64,000 nt of DNA from Rhodoferax mekongensis (lineage in GTDB: Bacteria > Pseudomonadota > Gammaproteobacteria > Burkholderiales > Burkholderiaceae_C): assembly GCF_032191775.1 (NCBI RefSeq), contig NZ_CP132507.1, positions 1,389,001-1,453,000 on the forward strand, in the 5' to 3' direction. The translations under genes were made by a program, and so were the position numbers. Below are positions 24,915 through 33,443 of the stretch, piece after piece. Position 1 is the first letter of the stretch; every line of letters starts with the position of its first letter. The notes below the pieces were generated by a model. The model saw only the letters and a list, made by a program, of their open reading frames with translations, was not told the origin of the DNA and ran no database searches.

Positions 24915-26084
24915 ATGTTGTTTTCTTCTTTCACCGCACGTGCAGGCCTGGCGGCTGCCCTGGTAGTCGGCCTCTGGGCGTTGGATGCGCGGGTGCGTCC
25001 GGCTCCCATGCCGCCGGCCCAGGCTGTCATGCCGGCCATCAGTGTGCAAGGCCAGCCGGTGGAGGCGGCTAAATTACAGCGTGTGGCGATGGGCGACGTG
25101 CCCATGCCGCCCGGTACGACGGCGGCGCACGCCAGCAGCTTGCTGCCCATGCCTGCCGGAAGTCCGTCAACGCTGAGCCTGTTCTGGTTTTCTGGTGAGC
25201 GCGAAAGCGGCCCCTTGGTGCAGATTGCCGCGACGCAATGGGACCGCGCGGACGGCCGCTGGCGTGAGCCGCGCTTTGTGGTCAACCGCCACACCATGGG
25301 CGATGTGCTGGGCCACGGCTTGCGGCGCTTGGGCAACCCGGTGGCATGGATGGACGGACAAGGCTGCATGCACCTGTTTGTGGTGGCGACCGGCTGGGGC
25401 GGCTGGGCTGCGAGCCGCGTGCTGCACCTGCGCCAGAGCAGTGCCTCGCAAGACCTGAATGACCTGGCGTTTGAGCCGGTGCGGGTGCTGCCCCTGTCGT
25501 GGTTGTGGAACACCAGCTTTCTGGCGCGCAACGCGGTCATGCCCTTGCAGGATGGCGGCGCGGTTCTGCCTGTTCACTTTGAGCTGGGGCTCAAGTACCC
25601 CAGCGCGGTGCGGCTGGATGCGAACGGTGAGTTCGCTGGCTTGACGCGCATGTCGCAACTCGCCTACCAACTGCAGCCTTCTCTGCTGGCGCGCAGCCCT
25701 TCTGAATGGATAGCGCTCATGCGTGACGAACGCCATAACGGCAAAGTAACTGCTGTGCGCACCGAGGACGGTGGCGCCCATTGGCAGGACCTGCCGGACC
25801 TTGCGCTGGGTAACCCGGACTCTGCGGTAGCCGCCTTCGGGCTGGGGCCGCAACAAATGCTGCTGGCCCACAACCCGACGCCGGAAGGGCGCGCCAAGCT
25901 GGAGTTGAGCCGTAGCCAGGATGGCCAGCAATGGACCCCGCAACAAACCTTGCGGCAGGGCAGCGAGGAAGCCGAGTTTTCTTACCCCGCCATGGCTTGG
26001 GCGGATGACGCGCTGTGGATCGCATACACCGTAGACCGGGCTACCTTGTCGTGGCAGCGCTTCGCGGTGGGAGGCAAACCATGA
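24915..26084 (+). CDS. Sialidase/BNR-repeat-like exported protein
   Basis: A 389-aa protein with an N-terminal membrane anchor or signal (residues 6-24) and a beta-propeller-like body. FWFSGERESGPLVQI is a typical blade start in sialidase-like (BNR_2) proteins, and Asp-box sequences are visible in TEDGGAHWQDL and SQDGQQWTP. Arg and Glu residues of a sialidase active site cannot be assigned with confidence, so actual glycan cleavage is uncertain. The stop overlaps the start of the next membrane protein gene (ATGA), so the two are made together, probably as an envelope pair acting on an exported polymer. An upstream ATG gives no alternative. Confidence 0.65.
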   Translation: MLFSSFTARAGLAAALVVGLWALDARVRPAPMPPAQAVMPAISVQGQPVEAAKLQRVAMGDVPMPPGTTAAHASSLLPMPAGSPSTLSLFWFSGERESGPLVQIAATQWDRADGRWREPRFVVNRHTMGDVLGHGLRRLGNPVAWMDGQGCMHLFVVATGWGGWAASRVLHLRQSSASQDLNDLAFEPVRVLPLSWLWNTSFLARNAVMPLQDGGAVLPVHFELGLKYPSAVRLDANGEFAGLTRMSQLAYQLQPSLLARSPSEWIALMRDERHNGKVTAVRTEDGGAHWQDLPDLALGNPDSAVAAFGLGPQQMLLAHNPTPEGRAKLELSRSQDGQQWTPQQTLRQGSEEAEFSYPAMAWADDALWIAYTVDRATLSWQRFAVGGKP

Positions 26085-26722
26085 GCGCACCGGCTTTGCC
26101 TGATCTGGTGGTGATGCAGCTGTGGCTGCATGTGGGCTGGGCGCTGGTGCTCGCTGGCGGTGGTGCTGCAGTGCTGGCGCAACTTTCTATGCCTCTGTTG
26201 TTCCGTCGTGTGATTGCGCTAGTGCTGGGGCTGTGGGTGCTAATGCCCGGAAACCTGTCTCCGGCCTTTTGGCTGGGCCTGGCCTTTCAGGCACCCAGTG
26301 TGTTGGGTGCGCTGGCGTGCGCGTATGTGGGCTGGGCGGCACTGCGTCCAACGGTGGCACGCGCTGCGGAAACCGCAGCTCGCCCTCTGCGCTGGGAGGC
26401 CGGGCTGGTGGTGTGCGGCGTGCTGTTGGGCTGGGCGTTACTGCTCGATACTTTTGCGCAGTTGCCGTCGGCCTTGTACCCGCTGGGTTTCGGGCAAGCG
26501 GTATTGCTGGCCTTGTCGGTAGTGGCGGTGCTGCCGCTGCTGCAAGTGGGTGCCGTTCGACGGGTGGGTGCCTGGTTGGCGCCGGTGGCATTGGCGCTGT
26601 TTGTGTTGCTGCGTCTGCCCACAGGCAATGCATTTGATGCGGTGCTGGACCCATGGCTGTGGGTAGCCTTGCACGCGGTGGCTTTGCGCTGGCTGTATTG
26701 CCACTGGAAAATTAAGGGTTAA
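26081..26722 (+). CDS. Polytopic membrane protein partnered with sialidase-like gene
   Basis: A 213-aa hydrophobic protein with about six membrane helices, from VVMQLWLHVGWALVLAGG to the final WLYCHWKIKG. I do not recognise a family. The ATG at 26081 overlaps the previous stop by four bases, which is the main evidence for a real start and a joint function. It lacks charged motifs that would suggest a transporter or enzyme. The gene is followed by a small inverted repeat (CCTACTG/CAGTAGG, 26724-26747) without a T-run. Confidence 0.65.
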   Translation: MSAPALPDLVVMQLWLHVGWALVLAGGGAAVLAQLSMPLLFRRVIALVLGLWVLMPGNLSPAFWLGLAFQAPSVLGALACAYVGWAALRPTVARAAETAARPLRWEAGLVVCGVLLGWALLLDTFAQLPSALYPLGFGQAVLLALSVVAVLPLLQVGAVRRVGAWLAPVALALFVLLRLPTGNAFDAVLDPWLWVALHAVALRWLYCHWKIKG

Positions 26723-26865
26723 CCCTACTGTTGAACGCCACAGTAGGCGTGGAGGGGTGGGCGCCGTATCGTTGCGCCCTGTTTTGAAGCCTGCGGCGCG
26801 CCCTGGCGCGTGCCCGCTTCGTGCTCATTGCATCGGCAAATCAACCCCTCTCCAGAAGACCCCTC

Positions 26866-28212
26866 ATGTCATCCACTCCCGGGCGCAAACCGCTCTACAA
26901 ATCCCTTTACGTCCAAGTGCTCACCGCGGTGGCACTGGGCGTGTTCCTTGGCCACTTTTTTCCCCAAACCGGGGCAGACATGAAGCCGCTGGGCGATGCC
27001 TTCATCAAGTTGATCAAGATGATCATTGCCCCCATCATTTTCTGCACGGTGGTGGTGGGTATTGCCGGCATGGAAGACATGAAAAAAGTCGGCAAGACCG
27101 GCGGTCTGGCGCTCCTGTACTTTGAAGTGGTTTCTACGGTGGCGCTCATCATCGGTCTGGTGGTGGTCAACTTGTTGCAGCCCGGTTCCGGCATGCATGT
27201 AGACCCCGCGTCGCTGGATACCAAGGGCATTGCGGCCTACACCGCACCGGGCAAGATGCAGGGCACCGTGGACTTTTTGCTCAACATCATTCCGACCTCG
27301 GTGATCGATGCTTTCGCCAAGGGTGAAATCCTGCAGGTGCTGCTGTTCTCGGTGTTGTTCGGCTTTGCGTTGCACAAGTTCGGCGGCCGGGGCACCATGG
27401 TGTTTGACTTGATCGAAAAGACATCGCATGTGCTGTTCGATATCGTGGCCATCATCATGAAGGTCGCGCCCATCGGTGCTTTCGGTGCCATGGCGTTCAC
27501 CATCGGCAAGTACGGCGTGGATTCGTTGTTTTCGTTGGGCAAATTGATGGGCGCGTTCTACGTGACATGCCTGGTTTTTGTGTTCGGCGTGCTGGGCATC
27601 ATTAGCCGCCTGCATGGCTTCAGCATCGTGAAGTTTGTGCGCTACATCAAGGAAGAGTTGCTCATTGTGTTGGGCACCTCGTCGTCTGAATCGGTGCTAC
27701 CCCGCATGATGGAAAAGCTGGAAAACCTGGGTGCCCGCAAGTCGGTGGTCGGCTTGGTGATCCCCACCGGTTACTCCTTCAATCTCGATGGCACTTCCAT
27801 TTACCTGACCATGGCGGCGGTGTTCATCGCCCAAGCGACTGATACCCCCATGGACCTGACCCAGCAGCTGACCTTGCTGGCGGTGTTGTTGCTCACCTCC
27901 AAGGGCGCGGCGGGCATTACCGGCAGCGGCTTCATTGTGCTGGCAGCCACCTTGTCTGCCGTGGGCCATGTGCCGGTGGCGGGCCTGGCGCTGATCCTGG
28001 GCATAGACCGTTTCATGTCCGAAGCCCGTGCGCTGACCAATCTGGTGGGCAACGGTGTGGCGACCCTGGTGGTGGCCAAGTGGACTGGCGACCTCGACAT
28101 GGAACGCCTGACCCAAGGATTGGCGAACCCCACGACCATCGAAGTCCAGGAGCCTGAAGTGCTGCTGGACCAGAAGGTGGCCACCATGGCGGTGCCTGCA
28201 GACGCTCGCTGA
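26866..28212 (+). CDS. dctA: C4-dicarboxylate transporter DctA
   Basis: Sodium- or proton-coupled uptake of succinate, fumarate and malate across the inner membrane (DAACS family). The 448-aa protein has the family's serine-rich reentrant loop [13 protein letters not shown], the NLDGTSIYL substrate and cation site in [15 protein letters not shown], and the [17 protein letters not shown] loop. The ending [17 protein letters not shown] is standard. The ATG at 26866 is chosen because the upstream 15 codons have no family match. No DctB/DctD regulator is nearby. A terminator follows 22 bp after the stop. Confidence 0.96.
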   Translation: MSSTPGRKPLYKSLYVQVLTAVALGVFLGHFFPQTGADMKPLGDAFIKLIKMIIAPIIFCTVVVGIAGMEDMKKVGKTGGLALLYFEVVSTVALIIGLVVVNLLQPGSGMHVDPASLDTKGIAAYTAPGKMQGTVDFLLNIIPTSVIDAFAKGEILQVLLFSVLFGFALHKFGGRGTMVFDLIEKTSHVLFDIVAIIMKVAPIGAFGAMAFTIGKYGVDSLFSLGKLMGAFYVTCLVFVFGVLGIISRLHGFSIVKFVRYIKEELLIVLGTSSSESVLPRMMEKLENLGARKSVVGLVIPTGYSFNLDGTSIYLTMAAVFIAQATDTPMDLTQQLTLLAVLLLTSKGAAGITGSGFIVLAATLSAVGHVPVAGLALILGIDRFMSEARALTNLVGNGVATLVVAKWTGDLDMERLTQGLANPTTIEVQEPEVLLDQKVATMAVPADAR

Positions 28213-28234
28213 TGGCGACCTGACAGCAAAGCAA

Positions 28235-28258
28235 AAGGGCCCGGAGGGGCCCTTTTTT
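28235..28258. terminator. Terminator after dctA
   Basis: AAGGGCCC pairs with GGGCCCTT around a GGAG loop, followed by T6. It also serves as the 3' end of the converging small membrane gene, whose TGA begins where the T-run ends. Confidence 0.85.
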
Positions 28259-28407
28259 CATAGCGGCTTGCGGCCGTTGATGAGGTTCACCAGGATCATC
28301 ACCACAGCAACCACCAGAAGGATGTGGATAAATCCCCCCATGGTGTAGGCACTGACCAGCCCTAGAAGCCACAAAACGATGAGTACAAGAGCGATGGTGT
28401 AGAGCAT
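28258..28407 (-). CDS. Small lmo0937-like membrane protein
   Basis: A 49-aa two-helix membrane protein read on the minus strand: starts MLYTIALVLIVLWLLGLVSA, then a short YTMGGFIH loop, then LLVVAVVMILVNLINGRK. This is the layout of the lmo0937 / DUF5670 family of tiny membrane proteins, common in proteobacteria and often stress-linked; the function is unknown. The ATG is at 28405-28407 after GGGGAG-like sequence (rc of CTCCCC at 28408-28413 region). It lies between the dctA terminator and the dioxygenase gene. Confidence 0.75.
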   Translation of the reverse strand: MLYTIALVLIVLWLLGLVSAYTMGGFIHILLVVAVVMILVNLINGRKPL

Positions 28408-28575
28408 GGGGAGCTTTCAAATGGCGTGCGCTACTGCGCGGCATTCCAGTGTCCAACTCCCCGGACTGGCTGGCTGTGTGGCAGGGCACAGAGTGAGTTG
28501 CTGGGCGGAATGTCATTCGCAAGGAACTCAGGCCCGAGGAAAGACTCCATCACTGCCATCGCTCAACATTTCTTT

Positions 28576-29481
28576 ATGCACCGCAGATCCGCCCTGGCAA
28601 CGCTTGCCGCTTTCTCCGCCCTTTTTCGCAGCAGTCTGGCAGGTGCTGCCACCCAGCCTTTGTTGCAGTCGCTCAAACCTTCGCCGCGCATGCCGGTGCT
28701 GTTTGTCGGTCATGGCAGCCCGATGAATGTGATCGAAGACAACGCATGGCGCCGGGGCTGGCAGGCCATGGGCAAAGAGCTGTTGGCGCGGCAGGCGGCG
28801 CCGCAACTGATTGTTTGCATTTCGGCCCACTGGTTGACCCAGGGCTGGCAGGTCACGGCCATGGCACAGCCGCAGACGATCCATGATTTCGGCGGCTTTC
28901 CGCAGGCGCTGCAGGACGTGCAGTACCCCGCACCCGGTGCGCCGGCGGTGGCCCGCGCTCTGGCACAAGAGATCAAGGTGCCCTCGGGTGACAAACTGGC
29001 GCTGGACCCGGACCACTGGGGCTTGGACCACGGGGCATGGTCCGTACTCAAGCCCATGTTTCCCAAAGCGGACATACCGGTGCTGCAGCTCAGCATGGAT
29101 TACAGCCGCCCGCCGGTTGAGCACTTTGCCTTGGGGTGGCAGCTGCATGCCCTGCGCAGCCGCGGGGTGTTGGTGGTGGGCAGCGGCAACATCGTGCACA
29201 ACCTGGGTGCCACGCGCAACGGCAGCGGCCCGAACGAAACCTACGACTGGGCCCGCGAGTTCGATACGGTGGTCCAGGACCAGATCAAAAAGGGCCAGCT
29301 CGACCAGCTGCACAAATTCCAGTCGCTGGGTGCGGTCGCGCAGCAGTCGCACCCCTCGCATGACCACTATCTGCCCTTGCTGGTAGCCGCCGGGGCCGCG
29401 CGTCCGGACGAGATGCCCCGGTTTTTCAACACCGGGTTTCAGTCCGCATCCATCTCCATGCGTTCGGTGATCTGGGGTTAA
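28576..29481 (+). CDS. LigB-type extradiol dioxygenase (YgiD-like), exported
   Basis: A 301-aa member of the class III extradiol ring-cleavage dioxygenases, closest in style to 4,5-DOPA dioxygenase YgiD. Probable metal ligands are the histidines in VLFVGHGSPMN, CISAHWLTQGW and HPSHDHYLP; DHWGLDHGAWSVL and MDYSRPP are further family marks. The N-terminus MHRRSALATLAAF, with a twin-arginine-like start and a hydrophobic run, suggests a Tat signal, which is unusual for YgiD and would put the enzyme in the periplasm. The ATG at 28576 is preferred over a longer form starting at 28426. The substrate is unknown. Confidence 0.82.
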   Translation: MHRRSALATLAAFSALFRSSLAGAATQPLLQSLKPSPRMPVLFVGHGSPMNVIEDNAWRRGWQAMGKELLARQAAPQLIVCISAHWLTQGWQVTAMAQPQTIHDFGGFPQALQDVQYPAPGAPAVARALAQEIKVPSGDKLALDPDHWGLDHGAWSVLKPMFPKADIPVLQLSMDYSRPPVEHFALGWQLHALRSRGVLVVGSGNIVHNLGATRNGSGPNETYDWAREFDTVVQDQIKKGQLDQLHKFQSLGAVAQQSHPSHDHYLPLLVAAGAARPDEMPRFFNTGFQSASISMRSVIWG

Positions 29482-29490
29482 TCCGAAAAC

Positions 29491-29545
29491 GCTCCTGTTT
29501 TGATAGCTGCTTGCGCATATTCCACGGGCGCCAGGCACTGATTAA
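29491..29545 (+). repeat. 60-bp-type dispersed repeat, copy D
   Basis: Contains GATAGCTGCTTGCGCATATT followed by CCACGGGCGCC, the clearest match to the family core in the window. It starts GCTCCTG like copy C and has a different tail from copies A, B and G. It lies 10 bp after the dioxygenase stop. Confidence 0.85.
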
Positions 29546-29618
29546 ATACATAAGTCCGGTGACGGTGGCCGGAATCGCCGCACTTGTAGCAGCGCTGTGC
29601 TCCCTCCTATACTGGCTG

Positions 29619-29638
29619 AATGAACGAGTTAGTACATT
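29619..29638. promoter_or_regulatory. Candidate TetR operator over the tetR start codon
   Basis: AATGAACGAGTTAGTACATT is an imperfect palindrome (14 of 20 positions agree with its own complement) that spans the tetR ATG. It matches the site before dctQ at 16 of 20 bases. Binding here would block the gene's own translation start region and transcription. Confidence 0.6.
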
Positions 29639-30342
29639 CCAATAAAGAGACAGACAAACCCACCCGTCGCAAAGCTGCTGCGAGTGCTGCTCCGGCAGCC
29701 AGCAAGGCCAGCGGTGCCAAGGCCCCCACCCGCACCAACGACCCGGCGCGCACCATGGCCGGGATACTGGAAGTGGCGACCAAAGAGTTTGCCGACAAGG
29801 GCTTGAGCGGCGCCCGCATCGACGCGATTGCCGAGGCTACCCACACCAGCAAGCGCATGATTTACTACTACTACGGCAGCAAAGAGGGCTTGTACCTCGC
29901 TGTGCTGGAGGAGTCGTACCGACGCATGCGGCAGATCGAGGCGGAGCTGCACCTGGAAGATTTGGAGCCCGAGGCGGCCTTGCGGCGGCTGGTGGAGTTC
30001 ACCTTCGACCGGCACGCCGACAACGAAGATTTCATCCGCCTGGTGATGAACGAAAACATCGAGCAAGGCACCTATCTGGCCCAAAGCACGTCCATCCAGC
30101 AGCTCAACGTGCCGGCCATCGAGTCCATTCGCCGGCTTTACCAAAGGGGCGTGGAGCAGGGTGTGTTCCGCGAGGGGCTGGACCCGGTGGATATTCACGC
30201 CTCCATCTCCGCGCTCACGTTCTTCAATGTGTCCAACCGCCACACTTTCGGGCTGATCTTCAAGGACAAAGCCCGCAACGCCCGCTCTGCAGACCGGCGC
30301 GCGAGCATCACCGACATGGTGGTGCGCTTCGTGCGCAAGTAA
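29620..30342 (+). CDS. TetR-family regulator of the TRAP operon
   Basis: A 240-aa repressor-like protein. A 40-residue Ala/Lys-rich, low-complexity N-terminal extension precedes the DNA-binding domain, where GLSGARIDAIAEATHTSKRMIYYYYGSK holds the helix-turn-helix. The rest is the helical ligand-binding domain with DRHADNEDFIRLVMNENIEQG, typical of the TetR_C subgroup common in Burkholderiales. It sits 116 bp before, and in the same direction as, the TRAP genes. The start codon lies within a predicted operator, so autoregulation is likely. The ligand is probably the transported aromatic-precursor acid or a product. Confidence 0.88.
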   Translation: MNELVHSNKETDKPTRRKAAASAAPAASKASGAKAPTRTNDPARTMAGILEVATKEFADKGLSGARIDAIAEATHTSKRMIYYYYGSKEGLYLAVLEESYRRMRQIEAELHLEDLEPEAALRRLVEFTFDRHADNEDFIRLVMNENIEQGTYLAQSTSIQQLNVPAIESIRRLYQRGVEQGVFREGLDPVDIHASISALTFFNVSNRHTFGLIFKDKARNARSADRRASITDMVVRFVRK

Positions 30343-30409
30343 TTCCTTTCCGGCATAACAGCTTTCCCGGTTATGCCCGACCGGTTTAGGGAAAACCCGC
30401 AAACTTAAA

Positions 30410-30429
30410 AACTAACTAGTTCGTACATT
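30410..30429. promoter_or_regulatory. Candidate TetR operator upstream of dctQ
   Basis: AACTAACTAGTTCGTACATT lies 30 bp before the dctQ GTG and agrees at 16 of 20 positions with the site over the tetR start. The AACTAGTT centre is itself palindromic. It is the natural control point for the TRAP-aroQ-aroE unit. Confidence 0.6.
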
Positions 30430-30458
30430 ATTGAAGGTACGACCCTGAGGAGCTTTCT

Positions 30459-30977
30459 GTGTTGAAAAAATTCATCGATGCCTACTGCCGTTGGATCGGC
30501 TACGTCATCGCCGCCGCGCTAGCGCTGATGGTGGTGCTGGTGTTCGGCAACGTGTTCATGCGCTATGCGTTCAACTCCGGCTTGACCGTGTCCGAAGAGC
30601 TGTCGCGCTGGCTGTTTGTGTGGGTGACTTTCCTGGGCGCAGTGATCGCATTGCGCGATAACGCCCACCTTGGCACCGACATGCTGGTGAGCAAGTTTGG
30701 CCCGACCGGCAAGCGCATCTTCATGGGCATCTCGCTCTTGTTGATGATCTATTGCCTGTGGCTCATCTTCAAAGGCACCTACGACCAATTTCTGGTGAAT
30801 AAGGACTCTGAGAGCCCGGTGATGGAAGTGTCCATGGGCTGGTTCTATGCGGGTGGCATGGTGTTCTCGGCCTTGAGCTTCCCGATCCTGGCACTGGAGC
30901 TGTTCCGCCTGGTGACCGGCCAGATCGCCGACCAAGACCTGATGCTGATCCAGGAATCTGAAGAAGCCCCTCACTAA
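30459..30977 (+). CDS. dctQ: TRAP transporter small membrane subunit DctQ
   Basis: Small inner-membrane subunit of a tripartite ATP-independent periplasmic transporter. The 172-aa protein has four membrane helices and the family signature NSGLTVSEELSRWLFVWVTFLG, in which the EE and the aromatic tract are conserved. It starts with GTG at 30459, with GAGGAG nine bases upstream; a TTG follows directly. It is the first structural gene of dctQ-dctM-dctP, an order in which the binding protein comes last. The 18-bp gap to dctM indicates one operon. Confidence 0.93.
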   Translation: MLKKFIDAYCRWIGYVIAAALALMVVLVFGNVFMRYAFNSGLTVSEELSRWLFVWVTFLGAVIALRDNAHLGTDMLVSKFGPTGKRIFMGISLLLMIYCLWLIFKGTYDQFLVNKDSESPVMEVSMGWFYAGGMVFSALSFPILALELFRLVTGQIADQDLMLIQESEEAPH

Positions 30978-30995
30978 GCCCCGGAGCCCTTTGAC

Positions 30996-32273
30996 ATGAC
31001 GATCATTATTTTTCTGGGTTCCTTGCTGGCGGCCATGGCTGTCGGCGTGCCCATCGCTTTCTCTCTGCTCTTGTGCGGTGCTGCCTTGATGTGGCACCTC
31101 AACATGTTCGATGCGCAAATCCTCGCGCAGAACCTGCTGGAAGGTGCCAATAGCTTCCCGTTGCTGGCGGTGCCCTTTTTCATGCTGGCCGGTGAAATCA
31201 TGAACGCAGGCGGTTTGTCCCGCCGCATCGTGAACTTTGCCATGGCACTGGTGGGCCACGTCAAAGGCGGCCTGGGCTATGTGACCATTGTGGCCGCGGT
31301 GATCATGGCCTCGCTCTCCGGCTCCGCAGTAGCAGATGCGGCAGCGCTCACCGCCTTGTTGCTGCCCATGATGGTGGCGGCCGGCCACGACAGAGCGCGC
31401 TCTGCTGGCTTGATTGCCTCTGCCGGCATCATCGCCCCCATCATCCCGCCGAGCATCGGATTTGTGATCTTCGGTGTGGCAGCCAATGTCTCCATTTCCA
31501 AGCTGTTCATGGCGGGCATTTTTCCCGGCCTGATGTTGGCTCTGTCTTTGGTCGGGACGTGGTGGTGGCTGGCTCGCAAAGAGCACATCACACCTCCGCC
31601 CCGAAAAAACCTGGCCGAAGTTCTGGAGGCCATGCGTCTGGCCACCTGGGCGCTGGTGCTGCCTTTCATCATCGTGTTCGGCCTGAAGTTCGGCGTCTTC
31701 ACCCCCACGGAAGCGGCGGTAGTGGCGGCGGTGTACTCGCTGTTTGTGTCCACCGTGATTTATCGTGAGTTGAACTTCAAGAAGCTGGTGCCTTTGTTCA
31801 TCACAGCCGCCAAGACCAGTGCCGTGGTGATGTTCCTGGTCGCAGCTGCCATGGTGTCTGCCTGGTTGATTACCGTGGCCAACCTGCCCGCTCAAGTGGT
31901 GGCCTTGCTGGAACCCCTGCTGGACAGTCCCAAGCTGCTGATGTTTGCGATCATGGTGCTGGTGATCGTAGTCGGTACAGCACTGGACATGACTCCGACC
32001 ATTCTGTTGCTGACCCCTGTGCTGATGCCAGTGGTCAAAGCGGCAGGCATAGACCCGGTGTACTTCGGCGTGCTGTTCATCATCAACAACGCCATCGGCC
32101 TGATCACGCCGCCGGTGGGCACGGTGCTCAATGCAGTGGCCGGTGTGGGCAAGGTCAGCATGGACGAGGTGACCAAAGGCGTGGTGCCTTTCATGATTGC
32201 CCAGTTCGCCATCATGTTTTTGATGGTGCTGTTCCCGCAGCTGGTGATGGTGCCGGCCCGCTGGTTCTATTGA
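30996..32273 (+). CDS. dctM: TRAP transporter large membrane subunit DctM
   Basis: Channel-forming subunit of the TRAP transporter, 425 aa with about twelve membrane helices. Marks of the family are GVPIAFSLLLCGAALMW at the start, MASLSGSAVADAAALTALLLP, and IIAPIIPPSIGFVIFG. It uses the sodium gradient to move the acid delivered by DctP. The protein has a normal length and no break. A strong hairpin separates it from dctP. Confidence 0.96.
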   Translation: MTIIIFLGSLLAAMAVGVPIAFSLLLCGAALMWHLNMFDAQILAQNLLEGANSFPLLAVPFFMLAGEIMNAGGLSRRIVNFAMALVGHVKGGLGYVTIVAAVIMASLSGSAVADAAALTALLLPMMVAAGHDRARSAGLIASAGIIAPIIPPSIGFVIFGVAANVSISKLFMAGIFPGLMLALSLVGTWWWLARKEHITPPPRKNLAEVLEAMRLATWALVLPFIIVFGLKFGVFTPTEAAVVAAVYSLFVSTVIYRELNFKKLVPLFITAAKTSAVVMFLVAAAMVSAWLITVANLPAQVVALLEPLLDSPKLLMFAIMVLVIVVGTALDMTPTILLLTPVLMPVVKAAGIDPVYFGVLFIINNAIGLITPPVGTVLNAVAGVGKVSMDEVTKGVVPFMIAQFAIMFLMVLFPQLVMVPARWFY

Positions 32274-32285
32274 CCCCATTCCAAG

Positions 32286-32315
32286 CCTGTGCGTGATGGG
32301 TACGCCACGCACAGG
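32286..32315 (+). promoter_or_regulatory. Intercistronic hairpin before dctP
   Basis: CCTGTGCGTG pairs perfectly with CACGCACAGG over a 10-nt loop. There is no T-run, so it is unlikely to be a plain terminator. Together with the hairpin after dctP it could protect a processed dctP transcript and raise binding-protein levels. Confidence 0.6.
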
Positions 32316-32372
32316 ATTCTTATTCACCGCGTACGCCTGTTTTTACCCAACTAACTGTCCAGGAGACAACTC

Positions 32373-33377
32373 ATGAAGCGACTGTTTATCAAATCCGTCT
32401 TGGCAACCGTGGCATTGGCCGCGTGTGGGCTGGCATCTGCCCAGGACATCAAGGAACGCACGATCAAGTTCGGCCTGAACAGCCCTGAAGGTCACCCCGC
32501 TGTGGCCGGCATGCGTAAGTTCGCATCTGCCGTGGAAGCCAAATCCGGCGGCAAGATGAAGGTGCAGTTGTTCCTGAACGGCGCGCTCGGCAGCGACCAG
32601 GCGACCCTTTCTGCTCTGAAGGGCGGCACCGTGGAAATGGCCGTGATGAACTCCGGCATTCTGGCCAGCGAAGTGAAAGCCCTCGAAGTGTTCGACTTCC
32701 CATTCATGTTTGCCAATGAAAAAGAAGCGGATGCCATCGTGGACGGCCCCATCGGCCAGAAGATGCACGCCGCTTTGGCCGACAAGGGCATCATCGGTTT
32801 GTCGTATTGGGAACTGGGCTTCCGCAACATCACGACGGGCAAAAAGCAGATCACCAAAGTGGACGACATTGCCGGCCTCAAGCTGCGCGTGATTCCCAAC
32901 GCGATCAACGTGGACTGGGTGAAAGCACTGGGCGCGAACCCCACACCCCTGCCGTTCCCTGAGGTGTACGCCGCATTGGAGCAGGGCGCGATTGACGGCC
33001 AAGAGAACCCGATTGCCGTGATTGCGGCCAACAAGTTCTGGGAAGTGCAGAAGAACGTGGCCCTGACCAACCACCAGTACAACCCCCAGTCTGTGATCTT
33101 CAGCAAGAAGGTGTGGGACACCATGTCTCCCGCTGAAAAGAAAATCATCGACGACTCCGCAGACGAAGCCGTGAAGGCGCAGCGCGAGGCCAACCGTGCT
33201 GCCTTGAACAACAACCTCGAGTTGCTCAAGAAGAACGGCATGACGATTACGACCCTGCCTGCGGCCGAAATCGCCAAGCTGCGTGAGAAGATGAAGCCCG
33301 TGATTGACAAGCACAGCGCTGCCCTGGGCACCGTGGTGGCTGATGTGCAGGCCGAGTTGGCCAAGATGCGCAAGTAA
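32373..33377 (+). CDS. dctP: TRAP transporter periplasmic substrate-binding protein DctP
   Basis: A 334-aa periplasmic solute-binding protein. A cleavable signal peptide (about 24 residues, ending GLASAQD) precedes the mature DctP domain. RVIPNAINVDWVKALGANPTPLPF contains the conserved arginine that binds the substrate carboxylate in this family, and VYAALEQGAIDGQENP is the second signature. The ligand should be an organic acid; the aroQ and aroE-like genes downstream suggest quinate, shikimate or a related cyclic acid. GGAG precedes the ATG at 32373. Confidence 0.94.
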   Translation: MKRLFIKSVLATVALAACGLASAQDIKERTIKFGLNSPEGHPAVAGMRKFASAVEAKSGGKMKVQLFLNGALGSDQATLSALKGGTVEMAVMNSGILASEVKALEVFDFPFMFANEKEADAIVDGPIGQKMHAALADKGIIGLSYWELGFRNITTGKKQITKVDDIAGLKLRVIPNAINVDWVKALGANPTPLPFPEVYAALEQGAIDGQENPIAVIAANKFWEVQKNVALTNHQYNPQSVIFSKKVWDTMSPAEKKIIDDSADEAVKAQREANRAALNNNLELLKKNGMTITTLPAAEIAKLREKMKPVIDKHSAALGTVVADVQAELAKMRK

Positions 33378-33386
33378 TCACACCGT

Positions 33387-33414
33387 GTGGAGCGGCCCGC
33401 GAGGGGCGCTCCAC
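33387..33414 (+). promoter_or_regulatory. Intercistronic hairpin between dctP and aroQ-like gene
   Basis: GTGGAGCG pairs with CGCTCCAC across 12 nt that can extend the stem (GCCC with GGGG). No T-run follows. It begins 9 bp after the dctP stop and probably protects the upstream transcript's 3' end. Confidence 0.6.
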
Positions 33415-33443
33415 GTTTGATTCCATCTTCTCTAGAGGTTTGT

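Noticed and set aside
30519-32327. A 602-codon open frame antisense to dctQ and dctM
   Set aside because: It is His/Gln-rich shadow coding opposite two clear TRAP membrane subunits.
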